From positions 12,851,043-12,915,042 of the forward strand of contig CAMZMU010000096.1 in NCBI GenBank assembly GCA_947311845.1: DNA of 64,000 nucleotides, read 5' to 3'. The translations under genes and the position numbers were made by a program. The notes under the pieces were generated by a model. That model was not told the DNA's origin. It saw nothing but the letters and a program-made list of their open reading frames with translations, and made no database searches. The DNA comes from Poa pratensis (Eukaryota > Streptophyta > Magnoliopsida > Poales > Poaceae). Below are positions 21,418-33,673 of this stretch, piece by piece; position 1 is the first letter of the stretch; each line of letters starts with the position of its first letter.

Positions 21418-22300
21418 GAGCTAGGGTTGAGCATAAGTAATTCAAAAAAATCAAAAAGATATAAAACTTTCGCTCACAGTCTACTTATGCAATGACGTTG
21501 CTATAAAAAAATTGATTCTTGTTATATCCACGTTTCAATGAAAAATATTCACACAATTCACGGTAATGACCGAATGAGCTAGGGTTGAGCATAAGTAATT
21601 CAAAAAAATCAAAACAATGTACAACCAGCGCACATGGTCTACTTATGCAACTAAGTTGCTATAAAAAATGAAAACTTGTTATATCCACATTTTAAAACCA
21701 AAATTCACACGTTCACGATATCGACGAAATGAGCTAGGGTTGAACATAAGTAATTCAAAAAAATCAAAAACATATAAAACCAGCGCACATTGTCATTTTA
21801 GATGACATACTTATCAAAAGAAAATATAAACTTTGATTTTGAGTCGGTCAACGTTTTTGTGAAAAGTTTGACAAAATTTCAAATGAGCACAAATGATTCA
21901 AAAAAATCAAAAAAAAAGAAAAACTTGTGCACATAGTCGTATTATGTTGCATAGCAACCAAAAAAAATATAAACATGGTTTATATACAATTGCAGGAAAA
22001 TGCCTTCGAGAAAATGGGATTCTTGTACAATGTAGTATGATTTTCGAAGAACAAAGGTTGTGTGTTCTAGATAATAAGTAATTCAAAAAAATCAAAAAAA
22101 TGTAAAAGTTGTGCACATAGTTGTATTATGTTGCATAACAACCAAAAAAAAAATATAAACATGGTTTATATACAATTACAGGAAAATGCCTTCAAGAAAA
22201 TGGGATTCTTGTACAATGTAGTATGGTTTTCAAAGAACAAAGGTTGTGTTTCTAGATCATAAGTAAATAATATATGTTTTATTATGGATTTCAAATAAAA
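21418..22300. repeat. degenerate tandem array, about 155-bp period, inside the MULE
   Basis: Units beginning GAGCTAGGGTTGAGCATAAG then TAATTCAAAAAAATCAAAA start at 21418, 21576 and 21731. Shorter derived units follow at about 21885 and 22068. The last two units share a longer block (TTGTGCACATAGT.GTATTATGTTGCATA.CAACC, 21925 and 22112). No coding potential. Confidence 0.75.
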
Positions 22301-23126
22301 CTTGTGCTTATAGTCTTATTATGTTGTATAGCAACCAAAAAAATAATAAATAAGATTCAAAAACTTGTTATGTATATGTTTTTCTATTAAACAATGATTT
22401 CGGAAAAAAGAAAAGAATATAATAGAAAATGAATTCAAAAAATAATGAGACTTCTATATTTACACTATATAGGTAGGATAGAGGTGTAGGAATTTTATTT
22501 GGATGATTTAGACAAGATGCAAAAAACAACCTTCTTAGAAAGGGGGTCGTTTACCCTACCTTATGAGGTCATTTGAAACACATTTTTCATGACTATGAGT
22601 CTAACTTAACAAAAGAGCTCAGAATGATGTGGCCACCTACGTCAAGGTAAATTTTCTGGCTGATTTTGAGAATGTCAAAACAAAGTTGCTTAGAAATGGG
22701 GTCGTTTCCCCTAGCTTTGGAGCACATTTGTAGCACATTTCCGACGATGATGAGTTGTACCACAAAAGGGTTGGATTAATGAACTAACGTGCACAATAGT
22801 ACATAAATCATTGTAACATCATAGAACGAACCAATCAACACCAAAATTTTGGAAAGTTGTTCAAATTTGAATTTCGGTGCAAATTCAAATTTGAATATAG
22901 GTTCAAATTCAAAAAATAGTGAGACTTCGTATTATTGTTATCTGTCTATGTAATGGGGCCATTTTTGTTGTTACTGAAATAATTTATGTTGTTATTTTCG
23001 ATCCAAAAGTGAGCCTTTGCTTTTTTCTGAGGCTGGTACGGTCTGTTGTTTTAAGGTTTGTTTTAGGGGCCTTTCTTCTAAAGTGGGCCTTTGCTCAGCC
23101 CAGCCCAGCCCAACTACACCATCGGT
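22301..23126. other. non-coding AT-rich MULE interior with a short internal duplication
   Basis: Two related blocks with the pattern TTGCTTAGAAA-GGGGTCGTTT-CCCTA lie at 22532 and 22685. No gene is seen. Confidence 0.5.
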
Positions 23127-23283
23127 GTCGCAGCGGAGCTATTCCCCACTTCCCTATTTATCCACTCAATCGTGTCGCATCGGAGCTATTCCCCACTTCC
23201 TAGATCCGCCGCAGCTACCACTCACTCGCCGCCGGCGACCACAAACCACACATACGCGTACAGATCGACGAGCGGAAGCGACG

Positions 23284-23772
23284 ATGTGGAGGGGTGGCCG
23301 TGGCGGTGGTGGTGGAAACCGCGACGATGAGCGGAAGCGGCGGGCTTCGAGCGGAGCGGAGCGGTGGAAACAAGCGGGTCGCCGGACGGGGGTCGCAAGC
23401 GCCCGGCGTTCTCCCGCTGGTTCGATCTCGGGAGCTCCTCCGGCGCGTTCGCCGCGCGGGCGCGGGCGAGGGAAGCTCCTCCGGCGTTCTACGGGCTCTG
23501 CCGCCACCGAAGTTGGAGCCGCAGGACAATGGGCCCCAGGACACGCACCGCCCGCAGCATGCGCCGGCGCCCCCGGCTTCCTCCCGGGCTTCCTCCCTGG
23601 GGACTTCGTCGAGGACGATGACATGGCCGAGGTGCTAGAGCGCACCAAGAAGGAGGATGAGGACCACGAGGAGCGCCGCCGCATGATTGCGGAGCTCAAT
23701 GAGCTCCGCTACAGGCAGGCTATCCACGATTCACTCCACGTGGTGGTGGACCTCGTCTCCGACTCCGACTGA
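23284..23772 (+). CDS. hypothetical 162-aa basic/acidic protein inside the MULE (captured gene or transposon-specific)
   Basis: An uninterrupted frame runs from ATG 23284 to TGA 23770-23772. The N terminus is Gly/Arg-rich (MWRGGRGGGGGNRDDERKRR). The middle is Ala/Pro/Arg-rich and low in complexity. The C-terminal 55 residues look like authentic coding sequence: FVEDDDMAEVLERTKKEDED, then ERRRMIAELNELRYRQAI and VVVDLVSDSD, predicting one charged helix. Two copies of the MULE arm motif (GTCGCAGCGGAGCTATTCCC and GTCGCATCGGAGCTATTCCC) sit 90-160 bp upstream, at 23127 and 23174, as they do before the GRF genes. The family is not recognised. Only the last third would be defended as protein-coding with any weight. 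Confidence 0.4.
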   Translation: MWRGGRGGGGGNRDDERKRRASSGAERWKQAGRRTGVASARRSPAGSISGAPPARSPRGRGRGKLLRRSTGSAATEVGAAGQWAPGHAPPAACAGAPGFLPGFLPGDFVEDDDMAEVLERTKKEDEDHEERRRMIAELNELRYRQAIHDSLHVVVDLVSDSD

Positions 23773-24000
23773 GGCGCCGACGCCGCCGAGCCCCGGGGGC
23801 TCCGATGAGCCCAATTTTGGGTAAATGGGGTAGAGAAGCGGCGACATCGATCCACGGGCGCCCCGTAGCTACTAGGAACTAGCCTAGATGTGTTGTGTGT
23901 TGTGTTTTGGAATCATGTAAGTGTGTGGGCAACTATGAACTATGTAACCACGGTTATATGCAATGTGATATGAACTAGTATGAACTAGATTGTTATTTGC

Positions 24001-24190
24001 ATATGAACCCTAATTCCCAAATCGGATGAAAAACAAGAAATTGGAGAGAGCAACATGAAATTGGGCGAAATTGACCGAGTATATGGGCGCCCCAGAGTAT
24101 ATTGCGGCCATGAAGTGCGGGAGCCAGAAGCGGAGCTCGTCGCCGGAGAAGAAGAAGAAAGGGAGGCGGAAGCAACGGTCGGGCTCGGGC
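24001..24190 (-). pseudogene. inverted remnant of the GRF gene 5' end in the right MULE arm
   Basis: On the minus strand this matches the 5' part and the intron of the gene at 1327-1905. Shared blocks are CTTCTTCTCCGGCGACG, GAGCTCCGCTTCTGGC and the intron tail CCTAATTCCCAAATCG (as seen on +). The zinc-finger codons are deleted. It shows that the gene's 5' end is part of both terminal arms, in inverted orientation. Confidence 0.6.
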
Positions 24191-24561
24191 ACGGAGATGG
24201 CTCCTCTCCTTTTTTTTTGTACGAGCTGGGAAAGGTGGGTCCCACACGGTGACGTGGTTACGTTGTGGGTCCCGTGCTCAGAAGACATCCTGTGCTGACG
24301 TGGAAAAGTTTTGGGTCCCACCTGGCTCACATAATCCTAACTGCCAACGATCAGTTGCGTTTAAGGGCCATGTCGGGACCGGGCTATTTACGTCTGCAGA
24401 TATGTCCCATTACAGCTATTCACTCCAACGATGTCGCTCTCTTTCCAATTAGGATGAAAGATGTCGCATAGGAGCTATTTGCCCCTGCAAATGCTGCCGA
24501 CGCTTTTGCAAAAGTTGTCGATCTTAAAGTAGTTTGTTCGGGGAATTCATCTTTGACCGTG

Positions 24562-24888
24562 TAGGTGTAGATAAACTCATTACTTAAAAATGACATTTTA
24601 AACAAAAAAAATAGAATCTACAATCGAATGTTCTACGTTCGCAAGAAAAGTTTCGCAAAAAATGACATTTTGTGACCTGCGTGAAAAAAGACAAATAAAT
24701 AGTTCATGAAAAAATTATTTTGGAGCACCAGAATTTGTCATTTTACACAGGCCACAAAAATGTCTTTTTATCACGAATTTTGTGTGCAAATATAGAATGT
24801 GCGGATATACACCTGCGGTTTTATTGAGAATATTTTGACATTTTAAAAAGTATTTGGAAAATTTTCATAATGGCTATATCTACACCTA
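24562..24888. mobile_element. foldback MITE, 327 bp, ends TAGGTGTAGATA / TATCTACACCTA
   Basis: The 12-bp ends are perfect inverted complements, and inner sequence also pairs imperfectly (GACATTTTGTGACCTG vs CAGGCCACAAAAATGTC). Copy B of the duplication lacks this segment (41936-41975), supporting an insertion. Confidence 0.6.
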
Positions 24889-25345
24889 TGAGTCATAATA
24901 TCGTGTCTTCTTCATTATTATTCTCTGTATAACCAAGCTATTTAAATTTCAACGAATAATTTGGAGATCTCCGGTGAGTGTGCGTAATTATGCAGCCTAG
25001 GTGCAACCAAGCGCAAAAATAAGGTGTGTGATTGTTTTTCGGACTTGCATCCAGGAGACAAAGTCAACGCAACGACAAGAAGAGTGGCTGTAGGTCAGGC
25101 ACTCGTGACTGTTTGATGGATGATATTTGGTGTCCCTGCTCGTCCTCTTGGTTTGTCATTATGTGGCTTTGGTATTGCTCTTTGCATTTTGTTGAGATGG
25201 TTAGGGTTACATTGTGTTGTTCAAGCGTTAGGGGTTGAAGTTTTTGTTTGTCGAGTTTCTCAGGCTGTCCCTGTGGTGTTCTTACTTTGTGAGTAGTCTG
25301 ATTTGGTCAGTGTCTATTGATTTCACGGGGATAGAGAGGGGAGCC

Positions 25346-28300
25346 ATGAGCGCGCGGGCGACGGGAGCCGCGCGTCGGCGGCGCCTGACGTTGCCGCCGA
25401 ACGGGCTTTCGTCGGAGCGGCCAACTGGTTCGCCGGCGGGAGTTTCGGGCGGTTCCGGCGGCTCGCGGTATTCGTGCCTCCGCGAGGAGAGCTCTTCTGA
25501 GGATGAAGATTGTCGCTCGGAGGTGCCGTTCGAGGCTGCCATGGAGGTTCTGGACGAGGAGGAGCCGGAGGCTGGCTGGACGACGGTCCAGAGGAAAGGG
25601 AGGCGCTCGGACGATGAGCTCAGACAGGATTTTTGGAACGAAATAGGGTTCCCAACTACGGCGTCTAGGTTCTGGGAGAGAACACCTACGCCGCCGTCGT
25701 CTGATCGAGGCAAGCAGCCGGCCTCGCCTGCGCTGGGAATGCCGACGAGCCCTACTGTACTTCAGACATGCTCGCCGGCCGGTGCTCGTTCCTCGCCGAA
25801 GCTAGGGGCGGTAGTGTCGAAAACGGTGAGGCTCGGATGGCGTGGTCCTCTGCCTCACCCTCGGATCACGCCACCCGTTTCTGGGCATGTTCCTCCCGCC
25901 GACGACGATGGCCGGAGCTGGTGCTGGCGACGCGTCGACGAAGGACGCCGATCCGGTGATTGCGGATCATGGATCAGAAGCGGGAATTCAAAAAAATCGG
26001 ACTGTCGGGTCCCACATGCAGGAGAATCCTGACCGTGCGTCTCCTTGGGCGTATCTGGGCCGTAGATTCGCGGGACTTTGGAAGAAGCTGGAGGTTACGA
26101 GTCGTAGGGTTCCCGACGCCGCCGTGCACTGCTCGTCGTCTCGAACCACCGCTTCTTGCAGCTCCACCTCACCGTCATCCATCGCGCCGCCGCCTTCGCC
26201 GTCCTCTCCTCCAGCCCATCGAACACCCACGCCTCATCCCGCAGCTTCTGCCACGCCGCCCACCTTCACGCGCTCGTTCGCGGAAGTCCTTGCGGCGCCG
26301 GCAGCCATGTCGTGACCGGCGGGTCGAGGGGAGCGCCGGGGCGTGGCCAGCAAGGGCGAACCAGGCGCCAGCTCAGCTTCCACAAACAAGGCCGCCCATG
26401 ATCTTCGGCCGACTTGCAGGACCGGGGACGAGTCTGCCGGCTGCAAGGGTGACGGAGCCGGTGCATACCGTGGTGGCGCCTGCGAGTGCGGCAGCGGCGC
26501 CGGCGGTGACGCCGCCGGTGGTGACTCCAACGGCTGTCCTCAACGTGCCGTTTGTGCTGGGAGCTACTGCCCAGGCGGGTACGGCCGCCGCTAAGAAAAA
26601 GAGCAAGAAGAAGAAGAAGCCGCCGATGTCGGCAGCTGCTGGGTCGGGCGATGCCGGGTAGGGCGTCGCCGGGGCCACTACTGCTGCTCCTCCGGGTACG
26701 GCTGCCCCTGTCACGGCGGCCGATACGATTGCTCAAGGGGCTACTGCAACAAAAAGGAAACGTTGTGCCACTTGCCAGATTGACTCTCACAGCACGAAAG
26801 AGTGTTCGATTGACAGGTACTGCTACTTCTGCGACAGGAAGGTGCACCCGACGCTTCGGTGCCCAATTCTTAGAGTGCCAAAGCCATATGTTGGGATGGC
26901 GGGCACCGGAAGCGAGGACACTATGTTCAGCCACTTGCCGGACGGTGTCTTTCGACCACAGCTGGCTGCTAGTACTACCCCCGTGGCTGTCATGATGGTA
27001 ACCGGGGACCCTGTGTCGGCAGAGGTGATTCAGTCCATGCTAGCCAGATATTGTCCGCTGCAGACCGCATGGCGTTGGGAGGCCATCCCATACAACAAGT
27101 TCAAGGAGGATTCATTCTTGGTCAATTTTCCTTCTATGGCGGACTTGGAAAGGATGAATGGTTCCGAACTAGGGGTGCCAAAACAACAGACAGTGATTTC
27201 CGTGGACATCTGGAAGCCGGATGATGTTGATCCAATGGCGGAATTGACTCCAACTTGGGTGCAAGTGACTGGGGTGCCGAACTCAGTGCGCCACTTTCTG
27301 GGTCTTTGGGCAGTGGGTACTCTCATTGGAAAGACTATGGATGTGGACTTATGGGCTCTTCGGCGTCATAATGTGGCTAGGATTCTGGTGGCCATTCGCA
27401 ACCCCAACCTATTTGAGACACGAGAGGTTAAGTTGATGCCTTCCTGTTACTTAAGGGGTACTCTTTTCGGTTCACCAAGGAGGCGGCGGACTATGTCGCA
27501 GACCCGAATTTTGTACCCTTCATTTGGCGACAGAATGAGAAGGATGATGATGCTAGAGGTATGGGGGAAAAATACACCGACGAGACACACTCTAATGAAC
27601 CGCCGAAGGCCGCAGATGGTGACACTCCTATGCCTCAAGCTAATGCCACGGGGCCGGAGGGATCATCGCTGGGATTACTTGGCTCTACTGATGTGGGTCT
27701 TGGATTGGCGGTGACACCCTTTAATAAGGATCCGCAAACTCCGAGGGGGAGGAAATATTGGCGCAGCTTGTTGCGTCACCGGCGGCATGGCAGGAAAAGC
27801 TGGAGGCTTCTGTAATCTGCACTGCGCTGGATGTCACTCGGCCCCCACAGTTGGGCTGTTCGACGTCGCCTAGTGCGGGAGACAAGGTAGTGGGTGCATG
27901 CGATACCTTACCAGGAACTCTGCTGGCCGCTGTTGGGCCACATGCGGTGGTCAACTCGCCGTCGCCCGCATCCGCTGCTGGGCCGCGCGGACTGGAGCAG
28001 ACCACTGTGGGCACTGCGCTGGAGGAGACTGGCGGGCCACAGGCGATGGCTAACTCGTCGTCGCCCGTTTCTACTGCTGGGCCATGCGGGCGCATGCATG
28101 CTGCTGTGGATGGCACGTTGAAGCAGGCCGCTGTGTGCACCGAGCTGGAGCAGGCAGCTACGGTCACCTCTCCATCGCCCACAGCGGGAGGGCAACCCCG
28201 TGAGCCTGCTGTGATCGAGGCTGGGACCGGACTAGGAGGATCCGCTGCCTTGCCTGGGAGGCCGGCTGCTGTAGCTGTACAGCAACCAGTCGACGGTCTG

Positions 28301-28900
28301 CTCTTCGACGACCAGGTGGCGCCAGTGCGCTCATCGACGCTGGGTGTGGGCTCTACATCACCACTGCCTTCCCCGGTGCCGACCCCGTTGAGGAGGAGCG
28401 ACAGGCACGCCGTGGCCGTGGACGGGTCATCCGCCACGGACGAGGACTCCATGACGAGGGCAATGAGGCGCAAGGCGGTGCACAACCTCGACAATAATGG
28501 TATGTGCCAATCCCCAAAGTCGTTCCTTCCTTTTTCAAATTCAAGCATCCATGATAAATTGAATAGGGTAGGTTTTTCTTTGGGTAATAATGCTGCTAAA
28601 ATTGCTATGTCGACTAATGCACTAAGACGATTGGAATTTGACCGGTTAACGGTCCCCCAAAAGTCTCGTGCAAGTCGGATACTACTCACATGGATGAGGA
28701 GGAGCTACATGACACAATTGATGTCAGCTCCTCTCACATCTGTGGGCGATGTATCGGAGGGTGGCTTAGACGAGGCGGTGCTGAGCTCATTATATGACCT
28801 CAAAGCATCTGACCGCAAGTCCAAAGCAGACTCTAAGAAAAAAAAAAAAACGCCACGGAAAAAGGCGAAGTTCTCCACATCTCCAATTGTTTCCCAATGA
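25346..28900 (+). pseudogene. LINE ORF1 (gag-like, CCHC zinc finger), frameshifted
   Basis: The start MSARATGAARRRRLTLPPNG lies at 25346. The middle carries a zinc-knuckle-like block (KRCATCQIDSHSTKECSIDR, then YCYFCDRKVH) and a DUF4283-type region (FLVNFPSMADLERMNG, then VDIWKPDDVDP and ARILVAIRNPN). The 3' part (27758-28900) is Ala/Pro/Ser-rich with repeated SPxxxAGP blocks and ends KKKTPRKKAKFSTSPIVSQ. At least three frame changes occur. The final TGA overlaps the ORF2 ATG as ATGA at 28897-28900, a normal arrangement for plant L1 elements. Confidence 0.75.
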
Positions 28901-31900
28901 ATGGCTTCTTCAAGAACAGCAGAGGTCTTCGTGACTTGGCTAAACATGCTAGTATTGCTGATGCTATTCGGGATCATCGTTTGGATTTTGTGGGAATTTC
29001 CGAGACGGTAAACGGGACTACTCAGCGAGCCTACTCAACCGCTTGTCGGGGGGTAGAGTTCACTTGGAGGTCTCGTCCGCCACGTGGTCGGTCTGGGGGC
29101 ATTTTAGTAGGCGTCAGAACAGAGACCATGGATGTATTGGCTAGTTCGGAAGGGACTTTCATATTAAGGTCCACATCCGTAACAAGGCTGACAACTTCAC
29201 ATGGACTCTGGTCGCTGTATATGGTGCTGCCCAAGATGAGCATAAACCTGCTTTTCTCAGAGAGTTGGTGAACCTAGCAAAAGATAACCCATATCCTATA
29301 ATTATAGGGGGTGATTTTAACTTGCTTAGGTTTCCACATGAGAAGAGTAGAGGCAGATTTGACAACAGATGGCCTCTCTTATTCAATGCTGTTATTGACA
29401 GTCTTAGTCTAAGAGAAGTCTCTATGGTTGGGAGGCAATTTACTTGGGCTAATAGCCTCCCAGAGCCAACATACGAGAAGCTGGACCGTGTATTGATGGA
29501 TTCGGATTGGGAAATAAATACCCACTGGTCTCAGTACGGGTCCTCGAACGTATAGAGGCATTGTCAGATCATGCTCCCATACTCCTAACCACGGGAACAC
29601 CTAACCCATTGTGCAAACGCCAATTCAAATTTGAATTGGGTGGCTGCATAGGGATGGGTTTTTCGATATGGTAAAGAGGGTGTGGGAAAGGCCGGTGCCT
29701 GGTCTAACTCCAATCCAAAGGTGGAATAAAAAATAAGCGCATTGCGCAAACACCTGAATGGTTGGGCGAGACATATGGTTGGGCAATTAAAAAATGAAAG
29801 CTCCGGTTGTCATCTATTATAGATGAACTGAGGCTGCTGCGGAAGTTAGACCCCTATCATCGCAAGAGATCGAATTAAAAAATCGTTCAAACCGAGATGG
29901 CGGGTCTTCTTCGTGAAGAGGAGATCAAATGGTACCAACGATCAAAGGCCCAATTTATTCTGGAAGGAGATGCGAATACGAGATACTTTCATAGTCTTGC
30001 TAATGGAAGACATAGAAAGAAACTCATTCACTCCTTAAACCAGGAAGAGGGTACGATTGAAGGCCATGAGCAGTTGAAATCCTACATCACGAAGTACTAT
30101 AAAAATCTATTTGGAGAGCCGGACGCAGATAATTTCTCGCTGGACGAAACCCAAACAGATGATATCCCGCAGGTTTCCGATGAGGAAAACGCCCATCTGA
30201 CCGCTCCTTTCTCTATGGAGGAGGTGAAGAAGGCGGTATTCCAAATGGAACACAACAAAGCACCGGGTCCGGATGGTTTCCCGCAGAGTTTTATCAAACT
30301 TTCTGGGACATAATCCAATCGGACTTGCTCGCGATGTTTCAGGATTTACATGCTGGACATCTTGAGTGTTTCGCCTAAATTTCGGTGAGATAATTTTGTT
30401 GCCAAAGGTTAATGGAGCAGAAAGGATTCAGCAATATAGACCTATCTGTCTTCTTAACGTTAGCTTCAAGATTTTCACTAAAACCGCTACTATTAGGCTT
30501 AACTCGGTGGCTGATCATGTTGTGAGGCCCACTCAGACGGCGTTTATGCAAGGTCGCAATATCTTGATGGAGTTGTGATTTTACATGAAACAGTTCATGA
30601 GATGCATCGGAAAAAACTCAATGGAGTCATCCTAAAAATTGACTTCGAAAAGCATGATAAAGTCAAGTGGTCTTTCTTGCAACAAACACTCAGAATGAAA
30701 GGTTTTTCAGCTGAGTGGCGCGCAATGATTCATAATTTCGTTTCCGGAGGAAGTGTCGCCATCAAAGTCAATGACGATGTTGGTAGAAACTTCCAGACGA
30801 AAAAGGGATTACGGCAAGGCGATCCATTATCACCTATATTGTTTAATATAGTTGCTGATATGTTAGCCATAATCATTGAGCGGGCAAAATCCGATGGGCA
30901 AATTGTTGGCGTGGTACCGCATCTAGTGATGGCGGATTATCCATTCTGCAATACGCTGACGATACAATTCTTTTTATGGAACATGATATGGAGAAGGCAG
31001 AAACCTGAAATTAATATTATCAGCGTTCGAGCAACTTTCCGGTCTAAAAATCAATTTCCATAAAAGTGAAGTGTTTTGTTTTGGCGACGCCCAAGAGGAG
31101 GCTGCCCAATATGCCGAATTATTTGGCTGTGGGCTCGGCCAGTTTCCAATTAACTATCTGGCATCCCAATTCACTTTAGGAGGCTAACGATAGCTCAATG
31201 GAAACATGTTGAGGAAAGACTACAAAAAGGCTAAGTAGCTGGAAAGGAAAATACTATCCTTAGGGGGAAGATTGGTACTCATAAATTCAGTCCTAACTAA
31301 TATGGTGCTGTATATGATATCTTTCTTTCAACTACCAAAGGGAGTCTTGCATCGATTGGATTACTTTCGATCCAGATTCTTTTGGCAAGGGATAGTGAGA
31401 AAAAGAAATACCGGCTGGCAAAATGGGATGTAGTGTGCCGCCCTAAGGACCATGGTGGTCTTGGGATTCATGACCTTCAGGTCAAGAATAGAGCTCTTCT
31501 TGGTAAGTGGCTTTTAAGCTACTGACGGAAGAGGGGGTGTGGCAAACCCTCCTTAGGAAGAAGTACATAGGCTCAAGTGCGATACAGGTTTCTTGGAAAT
31601 CAGGTGATTCCCATTTTGGGCGGGTCTAATGGCGACGAAGAAATTCTTCTTCCCATATGGCTCTTTTCTATTAAGGATGGGTCTGAGATAAGGTTCTGGG
31701 AGGATACATGGTTGGGTACTACCCCACTCCGAGAACAATATCCAGCGTATATGGTATAGTCCAAGGACGTCACAAGAGCGATACACTTGCTCAAGTATTG
31801 GTTGATAATCAACCCACTGTGACGTTCGTAGAGATCTTGTTGGACCCAGGCTGGCATCTTGGCATGAGTTGCTCCAGCGACTCGCTTCTGTCAATTTGTC

Positions 31901-32516
31901 TCAAGGGACCGATGAGTTTCGGTGGAATTTACGCAAGTGCGGAAATTCTCCGTGGACTCCATGTATACCGCACTCGTTCAGCCGGACGTGCCAGTTAATA
32001 ATAATAAGAAAATCTGGAAGATGAAATTCCACTTAAAAACAAAGTTTTTGCGTGGTATCTTCGTCGAGGAGTAATTCTTACAAAAGACAACCTTGCAAAA
32101 CGCAATTGGCATGGGAGTAAACAGTGTGTCTTCTGTCATAAAGACGAGACAATCAAACACCTGTTCTTCGAGTGCAAGTTTGCTAGTTCTATATGGTCCA
32201 TCATCCAATAGGTTCTACTATTTATCCACCTACAAGCATTGCTAATATTTTTGGCAACTGGCTGAATGGTGTGGATAATAGGTTCAAACAACTTATTAGG
32301 GTGGCAGCGCTTGCCGTAATATGGTCGCTTTGGCTATGTAGAAATGACAAGGTTTTTAATGATAAAAATTGCTCTCTTATGCAGGTTATCTACCGGACTA
32401 CTGCTACACTCCGTTCGTGGTCTCAGTTGCAACGTGTGGGGCATCGAGACCTGTTTATGGAGGTCTGTACAAGACTGGAGGATACGGCGAGAGACTTTTT
32501 ATCCCTACATGGATGA
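28897..32516 (+). pseudogene. LINE ORF2: endonuclease, reverse transcriptase, zf-RVT; frameshifted
   Basis: ORF2 starts MNGFFKNSRGLRDLAKHASI, typical of the APE-type endonuclease of plant L1 elements. IIIGGDFNLLRFPHEKSRGR at about 29300 is the catalytic GDFN motif. Reverse transcriptase blocks are NKAPGPDGFP (30258), FGEIILLPKVNGA (30375), LRQGDPLSPILFN (30810) and, in another frame, YADDTILF (about 30955). The zinc-binding C-terminus is WHGSKQCVFCHKDETIKHLF at about 32110. Stops and frameshifts between all blocks make it inactive. Confidence 0.85.
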
Positions 32517-32890
32517 GCATAATTTGCGGATCGGCCCTTCACCACTATAGGTTTTTACAATTTCTCATATTGATATGTAACTCACCTTGTTATTCTTTTG
32601 CTAGTACTTCAGACTTTTTGGCTGTGTGCATCTTAGTTATGCAGAGGCTGGGTGTAATGATTAAACCTTTAAGTAATAACTAGCAAACATGCCCGTGCTT
32701 TGCACCGGAGAGTGAAAAAATGATAAAAAACTTTGCATATGACTTAGAGCATGGAGAAGTTCACTACTATGAACCTATACACAAACTTGTCTCGTCTTGG
32801 AGCTCCCTCTCCAATTTATCAATCGCATCAATGGCCTTGGCCAGTTCGTTGATCTCGCAGCTGGCATCGGCGCTTGCCTGCACCGTGAAC

Positions 32891-33007
32891 TTGATGAAGT
32901 TGACTGTTTTGTCCATGATGAGCTCGTAACTTGATGAAGTTGACTATTTCGTCCATGGTGAGCTCGTAACTTGATGAAGTTGACTGTTTCGTCCATGACG
33001 AGCTCGT
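32891..33007. repeat. three tandem 40-bp units
   Basis: TTGATGAAGTTGACTNTTTN followed by GTCCATGNNGAGCTCGT repeats at 32891, 32931 and 32971 with few differences. The period is not a multiple of 3. Confidence 0.9.
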
Positions 33008-33673
33008 TGGTGTTGCTAGCCTATTCACCATCATTTGATCCGAACTCTTCCCATGCCTCCCGCTATGAGAAATTGCTCTTATTCTTTCATGGAAGAAAGT
33101 GCACTTTTTCTAATGTGGTTTTTGTCATGGGTCAATGATGAGTTCCTTTCTTTCTGCAAGTCGCATGTTTCTTTGTTTTTGGGACAGTTGCATGGAAAGC
33201 ACAGTACTTGGACCATACAACACACGTAGTTTTCCATCTGTGTCTTTACTAATTACACCAATTGGGATACGAATATTATGGAGTGTTATGTTCGCATGCT
33301 CCCGTCGAATCCAAGCATGCTAACCAACACATCATGCCTACTTCTGCCTTTGTGGCCACCGCCGGTGAGCGTCGGACATTGTGTATGCCACGGTGAGCCC
33401 TTGGTTCACACGGTGCAACCGGAGCGTTAACGCAACACGGAAAACAGCAGTTACGGCAACCTGCCAGACCTTGGAGCAGAAATCCTCGCCACCGGTGCCA
33501 ATACGTCAGGCTTCGCCGGGGTAGTTCCAGAGCATCACATTCTATCTCGTCGAGTCCTTTGAAATCGCACAAAGAAAAAAAATGAAATCAAATTCAGCTG
33601 AACCTAGAGAGTGCAAACACATCAACTAAATATCATCCAAAACATTATTAATCCAGTAGAGAGCAGAAGTCGA

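Larger units (their letters stand above)
19754..24484. mobile_element. complete Mutator-like element carrying GRF zinc-finger gene, 4731 bp, TSD CTGCAAATGC
   Basis: A perfect 10-bp duplication, CTGCAAATGC, flanks it (19744-19753 and 24485-24494). The left end and the reverse complement of the right end both read GGGCAAATAGCTCCTATGCG and stay alignable for more than 110 bp. Both arms have three spaced copies of an AATAGCTCNNNTGCGAC motif. The empty site is visible in the paralogue (41899-41934): its TATGGACGGCAAAAGC / TGCCGATGCTTTTGCAAAAG corresponds to the two flanks joined with one TSD copy. Inside are a GRF gene copy (20048-20734), an AT-rich repeat array (21418-22300), a 162-aa ORF (23284-23772) and an inverted GRF remnant (24001-24190). 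No MURA-type transposase was seen, so it is non-autonomous. Confidence 0.85.
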
